From Gammaproteobacteria bacterium (GTDB lineage: Bacteria > Pseudomonadota > Gammaproteobacteria > Chromatiales > Chromatiaceae), in the NCBI GenBank assembly GCA_030620735.1, contig JAUXDV010000065.1, forward strand, positions 1-8,892: DNA of 8,892 nt, in the 5' to 3' direction. The position numbers were made by a program, and so were the translations under genes. The first letter of the stretch is position 1, and every line of letters begins with the position of its first letter. Of this stretch, positions 1-5,827 are shown in pieces. The notes beneath the pieces are model-generated. The model worked only from the letters and a program-made list of their open reading frames with translations, was not told where the DNA came from and searched no databases.

Positions 1-548
1 TCGTCATTATCAGTAAGGGCATTTTGGAAGTTCCAGACCGCAGACAGCAACCGCCCCATTTCTCTTGCAACAGCCGGGCCTCTTTCCTCCAGCTTGTTGA
101 ATCTCTCCAGTACCATCATTCGGGTAATATCTCTCATCGGCCGATCTTTCCAGGCGCCCATATAGTCCATCGACTTCTTGTAATTCCTGATGCTGTTCTT
201 AGCCAGCTTTTTTGATGCTACAAACTGATTGAATGCATCCTGCAACGTAATGCTTAGGATGAGTTCTGCCTTATTTCGCTCATTCGGGTTAATACCGGAG
301 GCAAGATCAGAAATGACAGCAATTGCTTCTGATTGGATTGCAGCAATACTGCTGGTGTTGTGGATCTTCACACGGATGGGATTGGGTCTACCTCGTGGGC
401 GCTTGTAGATGGAAAATGATCGTTCTCCCGTTGGCGAAACACGACACTGTAAACCGGAGATCTCAGTATCACGAACGACGTACCGTTTGCCTGTCGCAGG
501 CATGGCTTTCAATCTGGCGAGAGTGAATTTAAACTGTGTCTTATCCAT
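1..548 (-). CDS. Tyrosine-recombinase (phage-type) integrase, N-terminal part, cut by the window edge
   Basis: The reading frame is open from an ATG at 548 to base 1 with no stop, giving 182 codons of a longer protein. It starts MDKTQFKFTLARLKAMPATG. Residues about 20-60 (YVVRDTEISGLQCRVSPTGE, then RSFSIYKR) match the arm-type DNA-binding domain of phage and island integrases, whose usual pattern is V-x-D-x-x-x-x-GL-x-x-RV-x-x-x-G-x-x-S-F. Residues about 95-182 (LQDAFNQFVASKKLAKNSIRNYKKS and onward) match the helical core-binding domain. The catalytic domain with its R-H-R-Y residues would lie beyond the window, so activity cannot be judged. The start is chosen for a GGAGG at 556-560, seven bases upstream. 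Transcription runs away from the secretion genes. Such proteins perform site-specific recombination of prophages or genomic islands. The domain assignment is by eye. Confidence 0.85.
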   Translation of the reverse strand, partial: MDKTQFKFTLARLKAMPATGKRYVVRDTEISGLQCRVSPTGERSFSIYKRPRGRPNPIRVKIHNTSSIAAIQSEAIAVISDLASGINPNERNKAELILSITLQDAFNQFVASKKLAKNSIRNYKKSMDYMGAWKDRPMRDITRMMVLERFNKLEERGPAVAREMGRLLSAVWNFQNALTDND

Positions 549-550
549 AC

Positions 551-566
551 CGATACCTCCATATCG
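551..566 (-). promoter_or_regulatory. Ribosome binding site of the integrase, held in a small hairpin loop
   Basis: Reading the minus strand, CGATA (566-562), TGGAGG and TATCG (555-551) form a five-base-pair stem whose loop contains the GGAGG Shine-Dalgarno sequence, seven bases before the ATG at 548. The stem is short and would melt easily, so it could tune rather than block translation. The Shine-Dalgarno itself is strong and decides the start codon. Confidence 0.5.
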
Positions 567-578
567 TTGTGGTAGAGA

Positions 579-606
579 CCCGATGACTGTTGGCAGCAGC
601 ATCGGG
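579..606 (-). promoter_or_regulatory. Hairpin at the start of the integrase mRNA leader
   Basis: CCCGATG (579-585) and CATCGGG (600-606) are perfect inverted copies separated by 14 bases. The hairpin would form within the first bases of the integrase transcript predicted from the -10 box at 617-622. On the plus strand the stem is followed by TTTT, so it could also act as a weak terminator in that direction. It may stabilise or regulate the integrase message. The inverted repeat is directly visible; the function is inferred. Confidence 0.4.
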
Positions 607-616
607 TTTTGTCATT

Positions 617-645
617 ATTATACGCTCTGGGTTACACATGGTACA
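617..645 (-). promoter_or_regulatory. Probable sigma70 promoter of the integrase gene
   Basis: On the minus strand a perfect TATAAT lies at 622-617. A weaker -35 candidate, TGTACC (three of six consensus bases), lies at 645-640, with a 17-base spacer. Transcription would begin near 610, leaving a leader of about 60 bases before the ATG at 548. The -35 lies inside the run TGTGTACCATGTGT, which repeats TGTGT and could be an operator, though that is only a guess. The -10 box is convincing; the -35 is not. Confidence 0.5.
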
Positions 646-729
646 CAGTCTATTGTAATGTATCGTGAATAATAGTGATCCCACATGTCAATGCGTTAAA
701 TCGTTTTGACCAATGGAGAATATAGCAGA

Positions 730-756
730 ATGCGGATTACCCTCTGAATACCGCAT
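730..756. repeat. Inverted repeat in the integrase-lipoprotein intergenic region
   Basis: ATGCGG (730-735) and CCGCAT (751-756) are perfect inverted copies. Inner ATT and AAT can extend the stem past one bulged A, leaving an eight-base loop. It lies just upstream of the tentative promoter of the lipoprotein gene, so it could be an operator or simply a small hairpin. The rest of 646-841 shows no gene and no other clear signal; the ATG at 713 opens a frame into the lipoprotein but is not a likely start. Confidence 0.3.
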
Positions 757-767
757 GTCTTCTTGGT

Positions 768-797
768 TTGAAGGGAGTGTTATAAAAACAATATGCT
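768..797 (+). promoter_or_regulatory. Weak candidate promoter for the lipoprotein gene
   Basis: TTGAAG at 768-773 and TATGCT at 792-797 are separated by 18 bases, each matching four of six sigma70 consensus positions. It sits about 45 bases upstream of the lipoprotein ATG at 842 and in the correct direction. No better pair was found nearby. This is a by-eye match in an AT-rich stretch and could be chance. Confidence 0.25.
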
Positions 798-841
798 ATT
801 GTGCAGTCAGTTTTTTATCACTCCAGCCAAGAGAATCCAGC

Positions 842-1333
842 ATGAAAACCACCGCCTTTATAGCCCCTGCCCTGTTAATTTCCGGTCTGTTTCTTGGCGG
901 CTGCAGCGGCCTGGATGATCCCGAGGACCCCAGTAAAGAGAATCCTTCTGCTTATGAGGGATCTTACCTCTTTTTCACCAATACAGATGTTGGGACATGC
1001 ACCGTCCCGCCTGGCATAGTAATGAAAATATCCCTCGAGGGAAATATTTCCAGCAATCCAAAAATTGATCGGGAAACCGGTGAAACAATCAGGTTGAACG
1101 GCCGTGTCGGATCTTCTGGCACCGTCAAGGGTAAATTTGATTTCTCCTTTCCCGGACACTCCGGAGAATACGACGGAGTTTTAAACACCATTGAATGCGA
1201 CAGAGACGAAGAGGGCTTCATTACTGGGAAAACTGTTAGTGGAAGAGGAGAATGGATAGATTATCAATCAGATGTCTCTGACTGTGATGGAAGCTGGTTT
1301 GTATGCGTAGTTAATAGTACGACTCGGAATTAG
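842..1333 (+). CDS. Secreted lipoprotein of unknown function, four cysteines in the mature part
   Basis: The protein is 163 residues. It begins MKTTAFIAPALLISGLFLGG followed by Cys21, a classical type II (lipoprotein) signal peptide with lipobox LGGC, so the mature protein should be lipid-anchored. Ser follows the Cys rather than Asp, which by the enterobacterial rule favours the outer membrane. The mature part is polar and rich in Gly and Asp, with predicted-looking beta strands and cysteines at 53, 119, 148 and 155, enough for two disulfides in the periplasm. The C-terminal half has repeated G-x-W-type turns (SGRGEW, DGSWF). The frame opens at 713, but those 43 extra residues would bury the signal peptide, and AAGAGA at 829-834 fits a start at 842. 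It converges on gspN. I do not recognise the family. A T2SS pilotin (GspS) is conceivable from location only; no pilotin motif is seen. Confidence 0.75.
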   Translation: MKTTAFIAPALLISGLFLGGCSGLDDPEDPSKENPSAYEGSYLFFTNTDVGTCTVPPGIVMKISLEGNISSNPKIDRETGETIRLNGRVGSSGTVKGKFDFSFPGHSGEYDGVLNTIECDRDEEGFITGKTVSGRGEWIDYQSDVSDCDGSWFVCVVNSTTRN

Positions 1334-1345
1334 AGCCATACGTAG

Positions 1346-1372
1346 GGTGCAATAAGCTCCGCGCATTGCACC
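1346..1372. repeat. Palindromic repeat downstream of the lipoprotein gene
   Basis: GGTGCAAT (1346-1353) and ATTGCACC (1365-1372) form a perfect eight-base-pair stem, and inner GC pairs can lengthen it. The surrounding phrase GTAGGGTGCAATAAG resembles a small dispersed repeat I recall from intergenic regions of many Gammaproteobacteria; this recollection is unverified. It lies 12 bases after the lipoprotein stop, in the convergent gap, and could help end transcription from either side, although no T-tract follows. Confidence 0.55.
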
Positions 1373-1380
1373 ACTGATCA

Positions 1381-1478
1381 GTTGGCAGTTGGCAGTTGGC
1401 AGTTGGCAGAAGTCTAGCCAGATTGCCGCCAACTGCAAACTATCTTTTCCTGCATACTGACAACTGACGACTGCCAAC
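1381..1478. repeat. Heptamer tandem arrays in inverted orientation (STRR-like), between lipoprotein gene and gspN
   Basis: GTTGGCA is repeated four times without error at 1381-1408. At 1451-1478 four heptamers TGCATAC, TGACAAC, TGACGAC and TGCCAAC form a degraded array of the inverse complement (TGCCAAC). A further GCCAAC is at 1428-1433. The two arrays could pair into a long hairpin. The seven-base period with point changes resembles the short tandemly repeated repetitive (STRR) sequences described in cyanobacteria. The same family recurs at 3999-4152. Confidence 0.85.
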
Positions 1479-1484
1479 TTTTTT
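1402..1484 (+). terminator. Possible intrinsic terminator of the lipoprotein transcript
   Basis: On the plus strand the inverted heptamers (GTTGGCA ending at 1408 and TGCCAAC at 1472-1478) are followed directly by six T at 1479-1484. That is the layout of a Rho-independent terminator, although the loop is long. The last T overlaps the stop codon of gspN on the other strand. On the minus strand the same hairpin is not followed by a T-run. Function is inferred. Confidence 0.35.
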
Positions 1485-2269
1485 CATCCCAGCAGCAGCA
1501 TCAGGTATTTAACATTCCCCTGCCACTGAAAGTGGTAATAGCCGTCGTCGGTTTTCTTCATGAAGCGCTGAATCAGCTTGGCTGCATGTTGACCAAGCAC
1601 TTCGACCTTTGCCAGCTTGATATCGAGTTCGATCTCACCCTGTTGGGTTGCGATAACCACCCCCTGCAGTTGCAATCCCTTATCGCTGGTTGAATGCACC
1701 TCTGTCCTGAACTTCTCTTTCTCGATGGTGGTCACCTCTGCTGCAAAATCCCCCAGGTAGTGCCCCTCTGGCATTTGCAGCTTGCTGAGGAAAAACTTCC
1801 CCTCCAGCCAGATCAGCTTTTTGGTTTGCGGCTCGACGGCCATCTTTGCGATGTCTGCCTGCATCTCTCCCTGGAACTCTCTCATCTGTAGCGGAATGCG
1901 CTTATGCAGATTTCCGGCTATCTCTGAGAAAGTCGTATTGAGCGTAGTATTGTAGAGGTTGACCACGCCATCGATGCCATAGGCCAGTTCTCCTTCGCCG
2001 TCAACGATGCCATTCAAGACCAGGTGGTTTCTCCACTCTCCCTGAAATATCCCCAGGGGTTGCGCATTCCAGTCAAGCGCTCCGATAGGTATCCCCTGGT
2101 AGCGGATATCCCCGGCTCCCCCGGACCAGACCGATCCATCGACATCATTGATTTGCACCTCGGGCTGTGCCGCATTTAAGCGCGTTGTTGCAAAGGATGC
2201 CGGAAAGGTGAAGACGACAAAGGCCACATAGGCCAATAAAAGGATGAGTAGAATGCGGAAAATTTTCAT
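1484..2269 (-). CDS. gspN: Type II secretion system protein N
   Basis: This 261-residue protein has one N-terminal membrane anchor (residues about 4-24, RILLILLLAYVAFVVFTFP) and then a periplasmic domain. VDGSVWSGGAG at about 43-53 matches the G-T/S-x-W-x-G-x-A signature of the GspN family, followed by the expected W-x-x-x-P-L region (LDWNAQPLG, 65-73). Length is normal for the family. GspN is an accessory inner-membrane protein present in some T2SS clusters (for example Xanthomonas xps); its exact role is unclear. The ATG lies four bases after the gspM stop, so translation is probably coupled. It is the last secretion gene; in the xps order gspD would follow, but here a repeat array and a convergent gene follow instead. 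Confidence 0.9.
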   Translation of the reverse strand: MKIFRILLILLLAYVAFVVFTFPASFATTRLNAAQPEVQINDVDGSVWSGGAGDIRYQGIPIGALDWNAQPLGIFQGEWRNHLVLNGIVDGEGELAYGIDGVVNLYNTTLNTTFSEIAGNLHKRIPLQMREFQGEMQADIAKMAVEPQTKKLIWLEGKFFLSKLQMPEGHYLGDFAAEVTTIEKEKFRTEVHSTSDKGLQLQGVVIATQQGEIELDIKLAKVEVLGQHAAKLIQRFMKKTDDGYYHFQWQGNVKYLMLLLG

Positions 2270-2273
2270 AGGC

Positions 2274-2750
2274 CTATCTCTCTAATGTCACACGTACTTT
2301 TCCATAACCCTTTTTTGCCGAAGGTTCCATTGTCGCCTTGAAGACGCTGATACCGTAGGTGGTCTGCAAATACTGCAGGCGCTCCATTAAGCGCACAAAA
2401 TTGACCTCGTCGAAGACCAGGTTGAGGCGCTTTTCACCCTCCGGACGACTCTTTACTGCAGTGATCTGTTTTTTTCTCAACTCAGCAGTGACGCGGGCAA
2501 TCAGCGAGCGCTTGTCATCCGCATGACTGGACTTTCCTGCAGCGAGCAGTGACGTCGCTTCAGATGCAGCACTCTTCATCCAGCCGAGACTTCTCTTTTG
2601 GGTCTCAATCTGATCGAGCAGTTGCGTTTTTGAGTGAAATAGCGGCGCAATCACCAGCACATAAAACAACAGAGACAACAGCACAGCGGCGCCACCCGCC
2701 ACCATCAACTGCTCTCGCTGTGAGAGTTGCGTAAACCAGGCTTTCATCAC
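2274..2750 (-). CDS. gspM: Type II secretion system protein M
   Basis: A 158-residue bitopic inner-membrane protein: short cytoplasmic N-terminus, one membrane helix at about residues 16-37 (MVAGGAAVLLSLLFYVLVIA followed by P), a coiled-coil-prone linker (residues 40-60) and a C-terminal periplasmic ferredoxin-like domain (about 80-158) with the typical F-x-x-V-x-F-x-x-L-x-x-x-L-x-x-L pattern (FDEVNFVRLMERLQYL). GspM pairs with GspL in the assembly platform. The start chosen is GTG at 2750, because GAGG sits seven bases before it and the GTGA overlaps the gspL stop by four bases. An ATG one codon later, sharing a TGATG with the gspL stop, is equally possible. Confidence 0.9.
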   Translation of the reverse strand: MMKAWFTQLSQREQLMVAGGAAVLLSLLFYVLVIAPLFHSKTQLLDQIETQKRSLGWMKSAASEATSLLAAGKSSHADDKRSLIARVTAELRKKQITAVKSRPEGEKRLNLVFDEVNFVRLMERLQYLQTTYGISVFKATMEPSAKKGYGKVRVTLER

Positions 2751-3973
2751 TGTTTTACCTCGGCAAGCACCAGCCGCCCATTGATTTTGCCCTGGTGATT
2801 CGTCACCGCCTTCAGGTCGACAACAATGGCATCGGATCCGATTTGCTGCTGCAGGGTTTCGAGCTTGTCAAAAGCTGTTGTTTCAATATCGATATTCATT
2901 TGCTTGTTGTTATAACTCATCCTGACGATACGGCTTTCCCGATCCTTGAGGATGATTTCTCCACTCGCAGCAACGAAGTGTAAAAAGGGAGTGACAGGAC
3001 CGCCCTGACTACCCTGCAGGCCGATGAGTTTTTTACGCATCGCTGCAGCCGGCTCATTGGCGGGTTCATCATGAAAAATTTCCGTGTAAATGGATTTCAT
3101 TGACTCTCCAAGCTGCTGACTCTGAGTAGACAACTGCTGGTTGGTGATTGCCATATTCGTCAGAAACAGCAGCAACGAGACGACCATCAGGGATGCTGCA
3201 ATCACCCACTGTTTCAGCGTACCGGGCATTTGTCTCTTAATCTGGTAAACACCCTGCAGGAGATTCAATATCTGCTGGTGATCAAGCCAGTAGCGGCCGA
3301 TCAGGGCCAGGGCTTCACTCTCTGCTGCCGCAGCACGGCCCTCTTCCATCAGGGTATCCTTCTGTTTCGGCTCCACCCGGAAATCATATTCAACAAGATT
3401 CACATCCTGGTCGTGCTGCTGCCGATATGCTGCAGTTTCAACAGAGAGAATCTCATCCAGATTGATGGTGTCAATTCCATACCCCTCAAACTCGCCGGTA
3501 CGCAAAGTTGTCGTATCTTCCTGAATAAAAAGCGACCATGTATCACTGGCATAGGGGATCGACAGGGTCTGGGGAACAACTGCAACGGAGAGGTAGTTGT
3601 GTCCGCTGATCGCCGTGTAGAGTTTTGCGATCAGTTCATCTGAGACTACACCGACAAGCTGCTTTCCCTCTTTCTTGTCGATCGTGGTGAGTGCAAAATG
3701 AAGCTCTTCGACATCTTCCGACAACTCCTCCTCCAGCATGTAGGGAACAGCCGCCACCATCTGCCTGTGACTTTTCGCCTTCAGATCGATGGTCGCCAGA
3801 TTGACGTCTGTCGATGGCGCAAACACAACCAGACGATGCCCTTCAGCTGCGCCCAGTGCATCTTCAAACTCGCCATAGGAGATCCCCCCCGCAGGCGTGC
3901 GCTCATTGAAACGCAGCCAGCGGCACTGCTCCAGGTCAGTGCCTGTGAACTGTACAAAAAAGTAGACATTCAT
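2747..3973 (-). CDS. gspL: Type II secretion system protein L
   Basis: A 408-residue bitopic protein. The N-terminal cytoplasmic actin-like domain (about 1-240) carries the family stretch VPYMLEEELSEDVEELHFAL (76-95). NLLQGVYQIKRQ (237-248) is the conserved element just before the single membrane helix at about 256-276 (WVIAASLMVVSLLLFLTNMA). The periplasmic domain (about 320-408) should have the ferredoxin-like fold that pairs with GspM. GspL recruits the ATPase GspE to the membrane and links it to GspF and GspM. Upstream lies a 193-base gap full of heptamer repeats, so it is not directly coupled to gspK. I see no strong Shine-Dalgarno before the ATG, which is unusual for this operon. Downstream it overlaps gspM. 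Confidence 0.93.
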   Translation of the reverse strand: MNVYFFVQFTGTDLEQCRWLRFNERTPAGGISYGEFEDALGAAEGHRLVVFAPSTDVNLATIDLKAKSHRQMVAAVPYMLEEELSEDVEELHFALTTIDKKEGKQLVGVVSDELIAKLYTAISGHNYLSVAVVPQTLSIPYASDTWSLFIQEDTTTLRTGEFEGYGIDTINLDEILSVETAAYRQQHDQDVNLVEYDFRVEPKQKDTLMEEGRAAAAESEALALIGRYWLDHQQILNLLQGVYQIKRQMPGTLKQWVIAASLMVVSLLLFLTNMAITNQQLSTQSQQLGESMKSIYTEIFHDEPANEPAAAMRKKLIGLQGSQGGPVTPFLHFVAASGEIILKDRESRIVRMSYNNKQMNIDIETTAFDKLETLQQQIGSDAIVVDLKAVTNHQGKINGRLVLAEVKQ

Positions 3974-3998
3974 GTATCAATAGACTCTAAAAAGTGAA

Positions 3999-4152
3999 GT
4001 TGGCAGTTGGCAGTAGGCAGTTAGCAGTAAAAACATGTGGGAAAATCACCTGCTGCAAACTCTCTTTTCCAATTTTTCTGACGACTGCCAACTGACAACT
4101 GCAAACTTTCATTTCAGGTTTTGCTGACGACTGCCTACTGCCAACTGCAAAC
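3999..4152. repeat. Heptamer tandem arrays in inverted orientation between gspK and gspL
   Basis: Plus-strand array at 3999-4026: GTTGGCA, GTTGGCA, GTAGGCA, GTTAGCA. Inverse-complement arrays follow at 4079-4106 (TGACGAC, TGCCAAC, TGACAAC, TGCAAAC) and 4125-4152 (TGACGAC, TGCCTAC, TGCCAAC, TGCAAAC). TGCAAACTCTCTTTT appears twice, near 4054 and at 4146, and a close variant is near 1434, so the whole block is a copy of the element at 1381-1478 plus an extra right arm. It fills nearly all of the 193-base gspK-gspL gap. The transcript could form a long hairpin here and reduce or separate expression of gspL-M-N. Confidence 0.87.
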
Positions 4153-4166
4153 TCTCTTTTAAGCCG

Positions 4167-5135
4167 TCACCATTCATCGCCAAAGCTCCGCATCAGCACT
4201 GTCACGCGATCTTTTTCCAGATCTCTTGCCAGCAGATGGTGCATCCTGAGTTCATGGTTGCCGAATACGACTGCTGAAGCGAGCAGAAAATAACTTGATT
4301 CTACATCAATGCGCCAGGTTTTCACTTTTGCATCCGAAGCACCGCTCTGTTGAAGGAATTCAATCACTTCGGCGCCACTTTCAAAAGCAGCGGTCTCGTC
4401 ACGATATTGCACAATATCGCCTGCAATAGCCTGTGAATCTTCATCGCTATTGAGACATTTTAGAACTTCCAGCGGTGCGGTATTGACATTGATATAGGAG
4501 GACTCCTCCTTCAAAACAGGATACACCGTCACAAAAGGTCGGATATTCTGCCACGCTTCATAGCTCATGCCATCGATGAGAAGCAGCTCTGACGGAGAGA
4601 TAAAATATTGACCCGCAGATCTGTAGCCGGGATCCCTGCTCAGATAATCGAGATCTTCAGCGCCGTCTGCTTCCACATTCTGATCCGGGTCAATCCAGTC
4701 TTTGGTTGCATCTGCAACATGATCCGGCGATATACTCGATCCGGCATACTCTGTCAGCAGACACCTGAATTGCTGCATGGCGTCAATAGAGATTTTGCCC
4801 GTCTTCTTAACCAGCGAGTTGAGGTTGAACAACCCCTGCAGATCTTGAATTTTCCCCGAGACGCTGCCGCCCTCTACCGCCATCGGAGGTATTGCCTTTG
4901 ACCACTCTTCCTGCAGATGGTCGCCTGCCGCACTCTTGCTGGCATCAATGATCAATACCTCTTTTGCCCAGGTCTCGAGTGCAAAGAGGTAGAGGATTCC
5001 CTGGTTCCCATGCAGCAAATTTTCGGTGCGGCGTATCGCGAATTGCTGCTCCAGAATAACCGACGAGGCGATTCCGGAAATAATGGCGACTACCACCAGC
5101 ACGGTAATCAAAGCTATACCCCTCTGGCGCATCAT
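4167..5135 (-). CDS. gspK: Type II secretion system minor pseudopilin K
   Basis: A 322-residue pseudopilin from ATG 5135. Leader MMRQRG is followed by IALITVLVVVAIIS, with prepilin peptidase cleavage expected after Gly6. Mature residue 5 is Thr rather than Glu, the hallmark of GspK among pseudopilins. The large globular domain shows DLQGLFNLNSL (98-108), DWIDPD with a later GAEDLDYLSR (146-167), and INVNTAPLEVL (215-225), all family motifs. GspK caps the pseudopilus in a complex with GspI and GspJ. The frame stays open to 5267, but that extension has no leader character and lies inside gspJ. ATGA overlap with the gspJ stop (four bases) decides the start and implies translational coupling. Confidence 0.94.
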   Translation of the reverse strand: MMRQRGIALITVLVVVAIISGIASSVILEQQFAIRRTENLLHGNQGILYLFALETWAKEVLIIDASKSAAGDHLQEEWSKAIPPMAVEGGSVSGKIQDLQGLFNLNSLVKKTGKISIDAMQQFRCLLTEYAGSSISPDHVADATKDWIDPDQNVEADGAEDLDYLSRDPGYRSAGQYFISPSELLLIDGMSYEAWQNIRPFVTVYPVLKEESSYINVNTAPLEVLKCLNSDEDSQAIAGDIVQYRDETAAFESGAEVIEFLQQSGASDAKVKTWRIDVESSYFLLASAVVFGNHELRMHHLLARDLEKDRVTVLMRSFGDEW

Positions 5136-5734
5136 GTTGATCCCGGAGTAGGGATCACCATGACGAACTTGCCATATTCCTCCAGCTGCATCTCGATTTT
5201 CACGGCGCCGGGAAGTTGGGCATCCACGGGCTGCTCTTCTTTCTGTGATGGCCAGGTCGTCTGCCACTCCTTGTCCCAGGCTGAAATGGTCATCTCGGTA
5301 ACCCCTTCGATCAGCACCTCCTCATGCTCCGGCTCTGTTTGAGATGCGCGGTCCAGCACCGCCCAGGTTTTTCGAATCAATGCTTCATCCTTGACGCTGT
5401 ATGCCACACGCTTCAACGTCGAACGCAATAGCTGCCCCGGATTCTGGTAACCACCACGAGTAAACTCAAGTTCCAGTGAGGGTGTCTCCCTGAGTTGAAA
5501 GGCGCCTGCCTGGTCGCCGAATTCATTGATAATGGTGCGTGGAGAGAGCTGCAACAGATCTCTCTCGATCAGAGTCATGACACGCTGCAGACCTGCGAGT
5601 GACTGCAGGTTTTTTCTGGCTCCCTGATCAAGCAGCAGGATATTGCTCAAGGTGCCATAGACAATGGATGAAATGACGGCAAAGATGGCTATCGCCACCA
5701 GCAGTTCAATCAGGGTAAAGCCTTTTGTTCTCAT
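5132..5734 (-). CDS. gspJ: Type II secretion system minor pseudopilin J
   Basis: A 200-residue pseudopilin from ATG 5734. The leader MRTKG is followed by FTLIELLVAIAIFAVISSIV, with Glu at mature position 5 and cleavage after Gly5. Family features are ERDLLQLSPR (57-66), LEFTRGGYQNP and, near the C-terminus, LPGAVKIEM. The frame continues upstream to a TTG at 5788, but those 18 residues are encoded by the heptamer repeat block, so they are not part of the gene by choice. The Shine-Dalgarno before 5734 is weak (AGG ten bases upstream), which fits displacement of the normal upstream region by repeats. It is coupled downstream to gspK by a four-base overlap. GspJ forms the tip complex with GspI and GspK. 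Confidence 0.92.
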   Translation of the reverse strand: MRTKGFTLIELLVAIAIFAVISSIVYGTLSNILLLDQGARKNLQSLAGLQRVMTLIERDLLQLSPRTIINEFGDQAGAFQLRETPSLELEFTRGGYQNPGQLLRSTLKRVAYSVKDEALIRKTWAVLDRASQTEPEHEEVLIEGVTEMTISAWDKEWQTTWPSQKEEQPVDAQLPGAVKIEMQLEEYGKFVMVIPTPGST

Positions 5735-5751
5735 ATCATAAAACCTGTGTC

Positions 5752-5825
5752 TTAAGTCGGAAGTCATAAGTCTCAAGTCGTAAATCAAATTATTGAAGAC
5801 TTACAACTTGTGACTTATGACTTTT
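5752..5825. repeat. Second heptamer family in inverted orientation between gspI and gspJ
   Basis: Left arm 5752-5786: TTAAGTC, GGAAGTC, ATAAGTC, TCAAGTC, GTAAATC. Right arm 5798-5825: GACTTAC, AACTTGT, GACTTAT, GACTTTT. The arms are inverse complements (xxAAGTC against GACTTxx) around an 11-base centre. The sequence differs from the GTTGGCA family, but period, copy number and inverted layout are the same. It fills the 93-base gspI-gspJ gap almost completely, ending two bases from the gspI stop codon, and is read as codons if gspJ starts upstream of 5734. Confidence 0.85.
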
Positions 5826-5827
5826 CT

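Noticed and set aside
570..610. tRNA or attachment site at the hairpin 579-606
   Set aside because: No cloverleaf with anticodon and T-arm can be drawn, and no second copy of the sequence is seen in the window.
713..841. Upstream extension of the lipoprotein frame (ATG at 713)
   Set aside because: The extra 43 residues would precede the signal peptide and lipobox, and a ribosome site fits the ATG at 842.
1381..1478. CRISPR array
   Set aside because: Units are seven bases, directly adjacent with no spacers, and occur as inverted arms; no cas genes are present.
3230..3997. Plus-strand open frames opposite gspL (3230-3643, 3698-3997)
   Set aside because: They are antisense to a well-supported gene, have no ribosome sites or recognisable domains, and reflect codon bias of the opposite strand.
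5136..5267. Longer GspK start at 5267
   Set aside because: It lies inside gspJ, gives a 44-residue hydrophilic prefix before the prepilin leader, and the ATGA overlap at 5135 is the expected coupled start.
5735..5788. Longer GspJ start (TTG at 5788)
   Set aside because: The extra residues are encoded by the heptamer repeat; MRTKG followed by FTLIE at 5734 is a canonical prepilin leader.
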